Part shown: one piece after another, positions 55,485 to 63,803 of the stretch
Layout of the letters: each line of letters begins with the position of its first letter
Position numbering within the stretch: position 1 is the stretch's first letter
NCBI RefSeq assembly: GCF_024171865.1
Contig: NZ_JAMTCN010000002.1
Coordinates: forward strand, 392,255-456,254
Reading direction: 5' to 3'
From: Prauserella aidingensis
GTDB lineage: Bacteria > Actinomycetota > Actinomycetes > Mycobacteriales > Pseudonocardiaceae
Length of the DNA stretch: 64,000 nucleotides
Notes under the pieces: model-generated
The model's database searches: none
What the model was told of the DNA's origin: nothing
The model's input: the letters and a program-made list of their open reading frames with translations, nothing else
Program-made: the position numbers and the translations under genes

Positions 55485-55961
55485 TCACGCCGTCTCGGCC
55501 CACAGGTTGGCCGTCAGTCGCAGGCTGGGGACGTCGGTGGTCGACATCGACATCTCGTAGAGGCGCAGGTAGCCGGTGTGGGCGATCCGCCACACGCCGT
55601 CGTCACCGCGCCGGTAGCGGTCCCGGTAGAACGCGGCACCCTTGATCAGCACGTCGTGCTCCGGCGCGATCACCGTGTCCTCGAACGACCAGGTGCCCGT
55701 CGCGGTGTCGCCGTCGATGTCGATCTCCGGCTGACCCGCGGAATGCGTCGTGATGATGGTGCCGCCGAGGTTCATGCGCAGGAAGTCGAGGATCGCGTCG
55801 CGGCCGGTGAAGCTCAGTGCCTCGCCGAGTGCGGGGCTGCCGTAGTCGGCCGTGGCGTCGGCGGTGAGCACGTCGGCGAGCTCGTCCCAGCGCTTGAGGT
55901 CGACGCAGCGGAGGTAGCGGTACTTGGTCTGCTTGATCTGTTCCAGGGTGGCGAGGTCCAT
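55485..55961 (-). CDS. NTF2/SnoaL-like protein
   Basis: A 158-aa alpha+beta barrel protein (YRYLRCVDLKRWDELADVLT, FYRDRYRRGDDGVWRIAHTGY). SnoaL-like folds act as isomerases, hydratases or cyclases of polyketides and steroids; a histidine/aspartate pair suited to that is not certain here. The gene precedes the DUF1214 operon on the same strand and has its own palindromic site upstream. Confidence 0.82.
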   Translation of the reverse strand: MDLATLEQIKQTKYRYLRCVDLKRWDELADVLTADATADYGSPALGEALSFTGRDAILDFLRMNLGGTIITTHSAGQPEIDIDGDTATGTWSFEDTVIAPEHDVLIKGAAFYRDRYRRGDDGVWRIAHTGYLRLYEMSMSTTDVPSLRLTANLWAETA

Positions 55962-55994
55962 GTCGTTCAGCTTCGCGGCTCACCGTCCCCATGG

Positions 55995-56010
55995 CAAGAA
56001 CATGTTCTTG
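55995..56010. promoter_or_regulatory. Second AAC-NN-GTT palindrome in the cluster
   Basis: CAAGAACATGTTCTTG is a perfect 16-bp palindrome sharing AGAAC..GTTCT with the site at 55443-55456. It lies 34 bp before the NTF2-like gene start and 49 bp before cysQ on the other strand. Confidence 0.6.
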
Positions 56011-56058
56011 TTTCGACCCCGGTGGCGATCGCGGCGGTGGGCTTGCTTTGCTGGGTGA

Positions 56059-56799
56059 ATGACCACAGACGCAGAACTCGCCGGGCAGCTGGCGGTCGAA
56101 GCCGGGAAATTGCTGCTCGACGTGCGTGCCGACGGCGCGGACCTCGAGCCGAAGGAGCTCGGCAAACGCGGCGACACGCGCGCGAACGCGCTGCTGCTCG
56201 AACGGCTCGCCGCCGCCCGTCCCGGGGACGCCGTGCTGTCGGAGGAGTCGGCCGACAGCAGCGACCGGTTGTCGGCCGACCGGGTGTGGATCATCGACCC
56301 GCTCGACGGCACGCGTGAGTTCTCCCAGTCAGGCCGCGACGACTGGGCCGTGCACGTCGCGCTGTGGCAGCGGGGCAAGGGCATTACCGACGCCGCGGTG
56401 GCCCAGCCGGATCGGGACACGGTCTACGTGACCGGAGACGTGACCCTGGCGCCGCGTGCGGGCCGGGGCCGGATTCTCGTGAGTGCGAGCAGGCCGCCGG
56501 AGTTCGCCGCCGGTGTCGCCGCCGACCTCGGGGCCGAACTGGTCCCGATGGGGTCGGCCGGTGCCAAGGCGATGGCCGTGCTGCGCGGCGAGGCGGACGC
56601 GTACCTGCACGCGGGCGGCCAGTGGGAATGGGACTCCGCCGCGCCCGCGGGTGTCGTCCAGGCGGCCGGGCTGTTCGCGTCCCGTGTGGACGGTTCGCCG
56701 CTCGAATACAACGCGCCGCACCCGTACCTGCCGGACCTGGTCGTGTGCAGGCCCGAACTGGCCGACGACATCCTCGCCTCGATCGCCAAGCACTCCTGA
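56059..56799 (+). CDS. cysQ: 3'(2'),5'-bisphosphate nucleotidase
   Basis: A 246-aa phosphatase of the inositol-monophosphatase superfamily that converts PAP to AMP, removing the product of PAPS-dependent sulfotransfer. Metal-binding motifs [14 protein letters not shown] and WEWDSAAP are intact. Sequence style ([25 protein letters not shown]) matches mycobacterial CysQ (Rv2131c). It sits next to the sulfotransferase cluster, divergent from the NTF2-like gene. Confidence 0.9.
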   Translation: MTTDAELAGQLAVEAGKLLLDVRADGADLEPKELGKRGDTRANALLLERLAAARPGDAVLSEESADSSDRLSADRVWIIDPLDGTREFSQSGRDDWAVHVALWQRGKGITDAAVAQPDRDTVYVTGDVTLAPRAGRGRILVSASRPPEFAAGVAADLGAELVPMGSAGAKAMAVLRGEADAYLHAGGQWEWDSAAPAGVVQAAGLFASRVDGSPLEYNAPHPYLPDLVVCRPELADDILASIAKHS

Positions 56800-56811
56800 G
56801 GCTGACCGGCG

Positions 56812-56866
56812 ACGCCCCCAGGGGCACCATGGTTGTGCTCAATGCAACCAAGGTGCCCCTGGGGGC
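56812..56866. repeat. Intergenic palindrome family P, full copy I
   Basis: Complete copy with arms ACGCCCCCAGGGGCACC...GGTGCCCCTGGGGGC followed by TTTT. It lies between convergent cysQ and recQ and looks like an effective bidirectional terminator. Confidence 0.92.
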
Positions 56867-56881
56867 TTTTCGAGGACGCGC

Positions 56882-58690
56882 TCAGCCGGCGAGGGCGGCC
56901 AGGACCTGTTCGCCGTACTTGTTCAGCTTGTTCTCGCCGACGCCATTGACCCGGCCCAGTTCGTCCAGAGTGGACGGATGGTCGACGGCGATCTGCCGCA
57001 ACGTCGCGTCGTGGAAGATGATGTAGGCGGGCACGCCCTGTTCCTTCGCGGTGGACCCGCGCCAGTCGCGGAGCCGGTCGAACGCGGGCTTCGCCTCGTC
57101 CGGCAGATCCGCGGGCTGGGCGCCGCGCGTGGTCTTCTCCCGCGTGGCGGTGCGTTTCGGCTCGCGGCGCAGCCGCACCGTCCTGCCCTGGTACAGCACC
57201 TCGTCGCTGGCGGGCGTCGCGACGAGCGTGCCGTACTCACCCTCGACGGCCAGCAGGCCCGTCGCCAGCAGCTGCCGGATCACGCCGCGCCACTCGTTGT
57301 CGCCCAGGTCGGAGCCGACGCCGAACACGCTCAGCTCGTCGTGCCGGTGCTGCGTGATCTTCGTGGTCGTCTTGCCGCGCAGGATGTCGATGATCTGCCC
57401 GGCGCCGAACTTCTGGTTCCGTTCGCGTTTGAGCCGCACGACGGCCGACAGCAGCTTCTGCGCGGCGACCGTGCCGTCCCACGACTCCGGCGGCGTGAGG
57501 CACGTGTCGCAGTTGCCGCACGGCTCGCCGTCCTGGCCGAAGTAGGCCAGCAGCTGCACCCTGCGGCATTCGACCGTCTCGCACAGCGCGAGCATCGCAT
57601 CGAGGTGCGTGGCCAGTTTGCGCCGGTGCGCCTGGTCGCCCTCGGACGATTCGATCAGTTTGCGCTGCTGCATCACGTCCTGCAGCCCGTAGGCGAGCCA
57701 CGCGGTCGACGGCAGGCCGTCGCGGCCCGCGCGGCCCGTTTCCTGGTAGTAGCCCTCGACGGACTTCGGCAGGTCCAGATGAGCCACGAACCGTACGTCC
57801 GGCTTGTCGATGCCCATGCCGAACGCGATCGTCGCGACGACGATCAGCCCGTCCTCGCGCAGGAACCGCGCCTGGTGCCGTTCGCGCGTCGCCGCGTCGA
57901 GCCCCGCGTGGTACGGCACGGCGTCGATGCCGTTGCGCACCAGGAAATCCGCCGTCTCCTCGACGGACTTGCGCGAGAGGCAGTACACGATGCCCGCGTC
58001 GCCGTCGTGTTCGGTGCGCAGCAGGTCGAGCAGTTGCTTGCGCGGGTCGTTCTTCGGCGCGATGCGGTACTGGATGTTCGGCCGGTCGAAACTCGCGACG
58101 TGGTGCAGCGCGTCGTCCAGGCCCAGCCGCGTCGAGATCTCCGCGTGCGTGGCCTTCGTGGCCGTGGCCGTCAGCGCGATGCGGGGGACGTCGGGCCACT
58201 GCTCGTGGAGGCCGGACAGCGCCAGGTAGTCCGGGCGGAAGTCGTGCCCCCACTGCGACACGCAGTGCGCCTCGTCGATCGCGAACAGCGCCAGCGGCGC
58301 CCGGTCGAGCAGTCGGCGTGTCGACTCGAGGTTGAGCCGCTCCGGCGCGAGGTAGAGCAGGTCGAGCTCGCCCGCGAGGAGTTCGGACTCGGTGAGCCGC
58401 CGCTCGTCGGGATCCTGCGTCGAGTTGAGGAACCCGGCGCGTACGCCGAGTGCCCGCAGCGCGTCGACCTGGTCCTGCATCAGCGCGATGAGCGGGGAGA
58501 TGACGACACCCGTGCCGTCACGGGCCAGCGCGGGGATCTGATAGCACAGCGACTTGCCGCCACCGGTCGGCATGAGCACGAGCGCGTCGCCGCCCGCGGT
58601 GACGTGGTCGACGATCTTCTGCTGGCCGGGGCGGAACTCGTCGTAGCCGAACACCCGGTTCAGCACGTCGAGCGGGTCGCGGGAAGTCAC
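56882..58690 (-). CDS. recQ: ATP-dependent DNA helicase RecQ
   Basis: A 602-aa 3'-5' helicase for recombination repair. Q motif [11 protein letters not shown], Walker [17 protein letters not shown] box [17 protein letters not shown], motif VI region [10 protein letters not shown], then the RecQ zinc site [12 protein letters not shown]...CGNCDTC, winged helix, and a C-terminal HRDC domain ([27 protein letters not shown]). GTG 58690 is preferred; upstream codons are arginine-rich and family-unlike. Confidence 0.95.
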   Translation of the reverse strand: MTSRDPLDVLNRVFGYDEFRPGQQKIVDHVTAGGDALVLMPTGGGKSLCYQIPALARDGTGVVISPLIALMQDQVDALRALGVRAGFLNSTQDPDERRLTESELLAGELDLLYLAPERLNLESTRRLLDRAPLALFAIDEAHCVSQWGHDFRPDYLALSGLHEQWPDVPRIALTATATKATHAEISTRLGLDDALHHVASFDRPNIQYRIAPKNDPRKQLLDLLRTEHDGDAGIVYCLSRKSVEETADFLVRNGIDAVPYHAGLDAATRERHQARFLREDGLIVVATIAFGMGIDKPDVRFVAHLDLPKSVEGYYQETGRAGRDGLPSTAWLAYGLQDVMQQRKLIESSEGDQAHRRKLATHLDAMLALCETVECRRVQLLAYFGQDGEPCGNCDTCLTPPESWDGTVAAQKLLSAVVRLKRERNQKFGAGQIIDILRGKTTTKITQHRHDELSVFGVGSDLGDNEWRGVIRQLLATGLLAVEGEYGTLVATPASDEVLYQGRTVRLRREPKRTATREKTTRGAQPADLPDEAKPAFDRLRDWRGSTAKEQGVPAYIIFHDATLRQIAVDHPSTLDELGRVNGVGENKLNKYGEQVLAALAG

Positions 58691-58783
58691 CCGCGCGATC
58701 CTACGACCCGCTCGGCGACACGGCGCTCCCGACACGGCGTCGCCGACGGGAGGTGCCGCCTCCGAGGCCGACCCCCGTGCCGT

Positions 58784-59029
58784 TCACTCCAGCCGTGCGA
58801 TCGGGGTGCCCTGTTTGACGACGTCACCCTCGCCGACCAGCAGCCGCACGACGCCCGCGGCCGGAGCGGGGACCTCGACATCCACCTTGTCGACGGCCAC
58901 CTCGGCCAGCAGGTCACCCTCGGAGACCCGCTCGCCGTCGGACGCGAACCAGGTGGCGAGCACGCCCTCGGCATCCGGATCGGACTGCGACACCGTGGGG
59001 AACGGCACGTCCTGGCGCGACGTGGTCAC
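58784..59029 (-). CDS. Free-standing lipoyl-domain protein
   Basis: An 81-aa protein that is only a lipoyl/biotinyl domain. The modified lysine lies in the beta turn VAVDKVDVEVPAPAAG. Normally this domain is the N-terminus of a 2-oxo-acid dehydrogenase E2, followed by binding and acyltransferase domains; here the reading frame stops at ARLE and no E2 remnant follows. It begins 3 bp after E1beta and probably shuttles acyl groups for this E1 (inference). Confidence 0.88.
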   Translation of the reverse strand: MTTSRQDVPFPTVSQSDPDAEGVLATWFASDGERVSEGDLLAEVAVDKVDVEVPAPAAGVVRLLVGEGDVVKQGTPIARLE

Positions 59030-59032
59030 CGC

Positions 59033-60088
59033 TCACCTCCCCATGACGCCGAACACGGCGGTGCGGATCCGCTCGCTGGTCGGCAGCACGGCGTCCTCGA
59101 GCCCGCGGGCGTACGGGATCGGCACGTCGGGTACGGCCACGCGCACCGGCGGGGCCGACAACATGCCGGGATCGTGTTCGGCCACCCTGGCGATGATCTC
59201 GCCGGACACGCCGAACGACCGGTAGTCCTCGTCGACCACGAGCAGCCTGCCCGTGCGGCCGACGGACTCGAGGATCGTGTCGGTGTCGAGCGGTACGAGA
59301 CTGCGCAGGTCGACGACCTCGCAGTCGATGTCGTCGCCCGCCAGTTCGTCGGCGACGTCGAGTGCGTGGTGCACCGACAGCGACAGCGTGGCGATCGTGA
59401 CGTCCGTACCGGGCCGCGCGATCGCGGCCTTGCCGATCGGCACCTCGTGGTCCTCCTCGGGAACCGGGCCGACCGAACGCGGGTTCTTCGCCATCCACGG
59501 CAGGCCCATGATGCCCTTGTGGAACATGTAGACGACCGGGTTGTCGTCGCGGATCGCCGACGTCATCAGCCCCTTGGCGTCGGCAGGGTTGCTCGGCGCC
59601 ACGACCTTCATGCCCGGCAGGTGCGCGAACGTCCCCCACAGGCACTGCGAGTGCTGCGCACCGTCGGAGTAGCCGCCGCCGACCGCGGTGGTCAGGACCA
59701 TCGGCACGCGCACGTTGCCACCGGACTCGTAGTGGATCTTCGCCATGTGGTTGTAGATCTGGTCCATGCAGACGCCGAAGAAGTCGACGAACATCAACTC
59801 GGCGATCGGCCGCATGCCCTCGACGGCGGCACCGATCGCGGCGCCGATGAACGCGCTCTCGGAGATCGGGGTGTCGACGACCCGCTGCGGGCCGAACCGG
59901 TCGAGCAGACCGGTCGTCGAGCTGAAGATCCCGCCGTAGGCTCCGACGTCCTCGCCCATGACGAACACGTCCCGGTCGCGCTCCATCTCCGCGGCGACGG
60001 CCTCCACCATCGCCTTCGACGTGCTGAGCTTGCGGGTGGTCGTCGACGCCGAGGCGTGGGAGGCGTCGGCGGCACCGGTGAGCGACAT
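59033..60088 (-). CDS. 2-oxo-acid/acetoin dehydrogenase E1 subunit beta
   Basis: A 351-aa transketolase-like beta subunit: VFVMGEDVGAYGGIFSST, DTPISESAFIGAAIGAA, a PRxxGFFG-like segment, and the C-terminal swivel domain (RLLVVDEDYRSFGVSGEIIARVAE). It resembles AcoB and PdhB. ATG 60088 has GAGGAGC directly upstream. It is followed by the lipoyl-domain gene with a 3-bp gap. Confidence 0.92.
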   Translation of the reverse strand: MSLTGAADASHASASTTTRKLSTSKAMVEAVAAEMERDRDVFVMGEDVGAYGGIFSSTTGLLDRFGPQRVVDTPISESAFIGAAIGAAVEGMRPIAELMFVDFFGVCMDQIYNHMAKIHYESGGNVRVPMVLTTAVGGGYSDGAQHSQCLWGTFAHLPGMKVVAPSNPADAKGLMTSAIRDDNPVVYMFHKGIMGLPWMAKNPRSVGPVPEEDHEVPIGKAAIARPGTDVTIATLSLSVHHALDVADELAGDDIDCEVVDLRSLVPLDTDTILESVGRTGRLLVVDEDYRSFGVSGEIIARVAEHDPGMLSAPPVRVAVPDVPIPYARGLEDAVLPTSERIRTAVFGVMGR

Positions 60089-60185
60089 TGCTCCTCCTCG
60101 AGATCCGGTTCGTGGTGAGTGGGTGACCGCGCGGTCCACGCCCCGGGCGAGGGCGCGGCGAGCGGTGGCGGTCCGGGCGTGCGCC

Positions 60186-61160
60186 TCAGGCGAACACGAG
60201 GTCGCGAGCCTCCTTCGGGTCCGGCAGCGGGCTGCGCCGGGCGAACGTGATCGCGTCCTCGACCCGCTCGCTCGCGTCGGCGGCGACGGATTTCACCGCC
60301 GCCTCGTCGAGTAGGCCCTCGTCGCGCAGCTTCTGCTCGTAGGTGGGCAGCGGGTCGCGACCGGGCACGCCGTCGAGGTCGTGCCGATAGGCCTGCGGAT
60401 CACCTTCGAAGTGGCCCCAGAGCCGCAGGGTGTGCACCTCGAGCAGGCTCGGTCCGTCGCCCGCGCGTGCCCGTGCCACCGCCTCCGACGCCGCGTGATG
60501 CACAGCCTCGACCGAGTTGTCCTCGACGCGGGTGCCCGGGATGCCGTACCCGGCGGCGCGGTCGGCGTTGGAGGTGACGCACGTCGAGGCGCTGCGGGGA
60601 ACCGAGATGCCCCACTCGTTGTCCTCGATCACGAACACGACCGGCAGTTTCCACAATGCGGCGAGGTTCAGCGACTCGTGGAACGCGCCCTGGTTGGCGG
60701 CACCCTCGCCGGTGACCGCCACGGCCACGGCATCGGTGCCGCGCCGTTGGAACGCCATCGCCTGGCCCAGTGCGGGTGGGTACCCCTCGGCGATGATGCC
60801 CGAGCACGAGAAGTGCACGTCGGGGTCGAACAGGTGCATGTGGCCGCCGCGACCCTTGCCGAGCCCGTCCACCCGTCCGAAGATCTCCGCGGTCATGCGG
60901 TGCATGTCCACACCATGGGCGATCGCGAAATGGTGCGGCCGGTGCGTGGCCGTCACGGCGTCCGAGGACGTCAGGTGGGCGCAGACACCCGCGGCCACGG
61001 GTTCCTGCCCGGCCGACAGGTGCATCTCACCGGGGATCGCTCCGGCGCCGATGTCGAACACCGGCTTCTTGTCGGCGTGGTACTCGCGCAGGATCGCTTC
61101 TTCGTAGGTGCGGATCAGCATCATCGTGCGGTACAGGTCCAGCCTCGTTGCCGTGTCCAT
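60186..61160 (-). CDS. 2-oxo-acid/acetoin dehydrogenase E1 subunit alpha
   Basis: A 324-aa thiamine-diphosphate enzyme subunit. GKGRGGHMHLFDPDVHFSCS, the TPP/Mg motif GEGAANQGAFHESLNLAALW...VVFVIEDN, and the phosphorylation-loop equivalent region are intact. It resembles AcoA. ATG 61160 is preceded by GGAGGACGGGC. A tandem 18-bp repeat lies in its leader, and an IclR regulator gene lies upstream on the same strand. Confidence 0.92.
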   Translation of the reverse strand: MDTATRLDLYRTMMLIRTYEEAILREYHADKKPVFDIGAGAIPGEMHLSAGQEPVAAGVCAHLTSSDAVTATHRPHHFAIAHGVDMHRMTAEIFGRVDGLGKGRGGHMHLFDPDVHFSCSGIIAEGYPPALGQAMAFQRRGTDAVAVAVTGEGAANQGAFHESLNLAALWKLPVVFVIEDNEWGISVPRSASTCVTSNADRAAGYGIPGTRVEDNSVEAVHHAASEAVARARAGDGPSLLEVHTLRLWGHFEGDPQAYRHDLDGVPGRDPLPTYEQKLRDEGLLDEAAVKSVAADASERVEDAITFARRSPLPDPKEARDLVFA

Positions 61161-61169
61161 GCCCGTCCT

Positions 61170-61282
61170 CCGCAGTCGTCTTCGTCGGCGCAGGGTCGTT
61201 CGTCGGCGCAGTGTTGTTCGTTGCCGCAGTGTTGTTCGTTGCCGCAGTGTTCGTTGCCGCAGTCGTCTTCGTCGGCGCGGTG
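61170..61282 (-). repeat. Tandem 18-bp repeat in the E1alpha leader
   Basis: Units of 18 bp (CGTCGGCGCAGTGTTGTT and CGTTGCCGCAGTGTTGTT forms, one shortened by 3 bp) recur about six times. Read on the minus strand the repeats give a 63-codon frame (61312 to 61121) with Cys-(Ala/Gly)-Asp/Asn-Glu units that overlaps the E1alpha start; an open frame also exists on the plus strand. Whether it is translated is unknown. Confidence 0.6.
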
Positions 61283-61375
61283 TCGTCGACGGTGACTGGG
61301 GCTCGTCAGCAACTCTTCTCGCCTGCGCGGACCTCGGGCAACGGTCCCGATTTCAGATGCTGATACGGCGGCCGC

Positions 61376-62176
61376 CTACCGGGTGACGGCGTCGGCCGCC
61401 GCGGCACGGCTGACCCGGTGGGCGGCGCGTTGCATCACCCGCGCGGCCGCTCGCGTGGCGCGGTACCGCCGGGCGGGCAGCGACACGGCCACGGCGCCGA
61501 GCACGCCGGGCCCGTGGACGACGCCGCCGAGACACGCCGTGCCGAGGAGGTACTCCTGTCGGTCGTCGAACACCTCGCCACCGGACGACAGCGAGTGTTC
61601 GAGCGTGCGGGCGTCGGTGATCGTGTTCGGGGTGAGGTCGGCCAGGCGGTGTCTGGCGAGATAGTCGGCGCGCTCGTCGCGCGTGAGCGTGGCGAGGATG
61701 CACTTGCCGAACGCCGTGGCGTGGCCCGCTTCGTGGGCGCCCACCCACAGGTCGGCCGGCGGTGTGCGCGGGCCGTCGACGATGTCGACCAGTTCGATCT
61801 CGCCGTCGGTGTAGAGCGCGAGGTAGGCCGCGCCGTGGAGTTCGTCCCGCAATGCCCGCAGGATCGGACGGACGTGGGTGAGCAGCCGCTGCGAGACGTG
61901 TTCCGGTGCTGCGGGGCGGAGCCGCTCGCCGAGAACGTAACCGTCCTCCAGTTTGCGCAGGTAGCCCTCGTGGACGAGGGTCCGCAGCAGGTGGTAAGCG
62001 GTCGGCAGCGGCACCCCGACGGTGCGAGCCAGGTGTTTCGCCGTGACGGGTCTGCTGCTCGCGCCGACGGCGTCGAGCAGGTGCAGGGCGCGCTGCACCG
62101 AACCGATGAGCGTGGGCCCGTTCGACACGAGTGCCACCTCCGCCACGTCGTCGTAGCCGCCGGCCGTATCGAGCAC
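61376..62176 (-). CDS. IclR-family transcriptional regulator
   Basis: A 266-aa regulator with an N-terminal winged helix (SVQRALHLLDAVG, VGVPLPTAYHLLRTL) and the C-terminal GAF-like effector domain (AAYLALYTDGEIELVDIVDG, ATAFGKCILATL, LGAVAVSLPARR). GTG 62176 is the likely start, though a later GTG is possible. It is directly upstream of the E1 operon on the same strand, so it probably controls it. Confidence 0.87.
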   Translation of the reverse strand: MLDTAGGYDDVAEVALVSNGPTLIGSVQRALHLLDAVGASSRPVTAKHLARTVGVPLPTAYHLLRTLVHEGYLRKLEDGYVLGERLRPAAPEHVSQRLLTHVRPILRALRDELHGAAYLALYTDGEIELVDIVDGPRTPPADLWVGAHEAGHATAFGKCILATLTRDERADYLARHRLADLTPNTITDARTLEHSLSSGGEVFDDRQEYLLGTACLGGVVHGPGVLGAVAVSLPARRYRATRAAARVMQRAAHRVSRAAAADAVTR

Positions 62177-62313
62177 CGAGGTGTCCAGGATCTCCCGAGC
62201 TCGGTGTGGGCGGCAAGTTCGACCGCGGGCTGCGGAGCCGTACTCCGCTCAGATGCCGCTTTCGCGCAGGTGCGGCGTTTGGCGGCGAGCATGTCCGTGC
62301 CGGGTGATGATCG

Positions 62314-62399
62314 CCCCGGAATCCGCAACACGGTCCCCGGAATGCGCAACACGATCCCCTGGACCCGCAACACGGTCCCCGGAGAACGCAACACGGGCT
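62314..62399 (+). repeat. Minisatellite family M, array 3 (four copies)
   Basis: Four copies of CGCAACACGG/GATC with CCCCGGA-type linkers at 21-bp spacing, between the IclR start and the FMN reductase stop. Confidence 0.85.
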
Positions 62400-62460
62400 G
62401 ACACGTGCGGCCGGCGAGCATTCGCCCGCCGGCCGCACGTGCGTCGAGGTCAGGGTCTCG

Positions 62461-63012
62461 TCAGGCGGTGGCCTTGGCGGCCAGCGTGGTGACGACCTTG
62501 GTGAGCTGCTCGGCGACCTCGGCGTCGGAGTACGGGTGCGTCTCGGCGAAGCGCGTGGCCGAACCCGGGATGTCGAGCGTGACGTCGTCGACGACAGTGC
62601 CGCCGGCGATGCTCACGGCCTTCCTGGTCTCGTCGTGCGCCCACACTCCGCCGTACTGGCCGAGCGCGGTGCCGATGACGGCCACCGGCTTGCCGATCAT
62701 GGCGCCGGCCTGCCAGGGACGCGACAGCCAGTCGATCGCGTTCTTCAGCACCGCGGGAATGGTGCCGTTGTACTCGGGCGAGACGTACAGGAACGCGTTC
62801 GCGCGCTCGGCCGCCGCGCGCAGCCTGGCCGCGGCGGGAGGCAGCGTCGCGTCGGTGTCGATGTCCTCGTTGTAGAACGGCAGGTCGCCGAGGCCGTCGG
62901 CGACCGTCACCGTGACGTCGGCCGGTGCGAGCTTCGCCGCGGCCTCCGCGAGCTGCCGGTTGTGCGAGCCGGCGCGCAGGCTGCCGACCAGGGTCAGGAT
63001 CTCGACGGACAT
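62461..63012 (-). CDS. NADPH-dependent FMN reductase
   Basis: A 183-aa flavodoxin-fold reductase. FMN-phosphate loop GSLRAGSHNRQLA at residues 10-22, SPEYNGTIPAVLKNAIDWLS and a GQYGGVWAHDETRK segment, as in chromate/quinone reductase-type proteins. It may reduce quinones or supply reduced flavin. ATG 63012 fits the family. It is divergent from a TetR gene. Confidence 0.9.
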   Translation of the reverse strand: MSVEILTLVGSLRAGSHNRQLAEAAAKLAPADVTVTVADGLGDLPFYNEDIDTDATLPPAAARLRAAAERANAFLYVSPEYNGTIPAVLKNAIDWLSRPWQAGAMIGKPVAVIGTALGQYGGVWAHDETRKAVSIAGGTVVDDVTLDIPGSATRFAETHPYSDAEVAEQLTKVVTTLAAKATA

Positions 63013-63176
63013 GGGGTGGGGCCTCCCGACGGCGTGGGGACGTACTGACGGGTAGGGATCATGACATCGAGCTCTCCGCGTAACCGGACCAGGGTCCACC
63101 TGTAGTGGTGTAGGCAACCCGCCATGCGTCCCGTACATGCCACGGCGAGGTCGGGGAACCGCTATCGTCGGTGGGC

Positions 63177-63791
63177 GTGCCACAGCGACGCGTGCTTCCG
63201 TTGACGCCGATCGGCGAGGAACCGCGGCTGCGCGCCGACGCCGTGCGGAACCGGGCCCGGCTGCTGGCCGCCGCCGCGCGACTCGCCGACGAACACGGCG
63301 TCGAACACCTGACCATGGACGCCGTCGCCAGCGCCGCCGAGGTCGGCAAGGGCACGGTGTTTCGCAGGTTCGGCGACCGCGTCGGTCTGCTGCAGGCTCT
63401 GCTCGACCACGTCGAGGCGCGATTCCAGGCCGGCTTCCTCGAAGGCGAACCGCCCCTGGGGCCGGGCGCGACCGCGCGTGAACGCCTCGACGCCTTCGGG
63501 CCCGCGGCACTGCGGCACGACGCCGCGCATCGCGAGCTGTACCTCGCCGCGGAGGGCAAACCCGAACGGCGGTATCTCACGCCGTCCCTTCGGGTGCGGC
63601 ACACGCATCTGGCGATGTTGCTCCGCGCCGCCGGGGTTCAGGCCACGGGCGGCGACCCCGAACTGCTCGCCCACACGCTGCTGAGTTTCGTCGACTCGGC
63701 CCTCACCGCGCACCTCACGTCTCAGCGCGGACTGCCCCTCGAACGGCTCGAGGCGGGGTGGGCCGACCTCGTCGACCGCCTCGTCGGCTGA
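63177..63791 (+). CDS. TetR-family regulator
   Basis: A 204-aa repressor with an HTH around residues 35-75 (TMDAVASAAEVGKGTVFRRFGDR). GTG 63177 is preferred, with GTG 63171 an alternative. It is divergent from the FMN reductase, with a 164-bp gap holding GGACC-x-x-GGTCC-like symmetry, so it probably controls the reductase in response to an oxidant or quinone (inference). Confidence 0.87.
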   Translation: MPQRRVLPLTPIGEEPRLRADAVRNRARLLAAAARLADEHGVEHLTMDAVASAAEVGKGTVFRRFGDRVGLLQALLDHVEARFQAGFLEGEPPLGPGATARERLDAFGPAALRHDAAHRELYLAAEGKPERRYLTPSLRVRHTHLAMLLRAAGVQATGGDPELLAHTLLSFVDSALTAHLTSQRGLPLERLEAGWADLVDRLVG

Positions 63792-63803
63792 CCGGGACGG
63801 GCC

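Noticed and set aside
56483..60118. A 1211-codon plus-strand open frame over recQ and the E1 genes
   Set aside because: Antisense to recognised genes and of biased composition; an artefact of GC-rich third positions.
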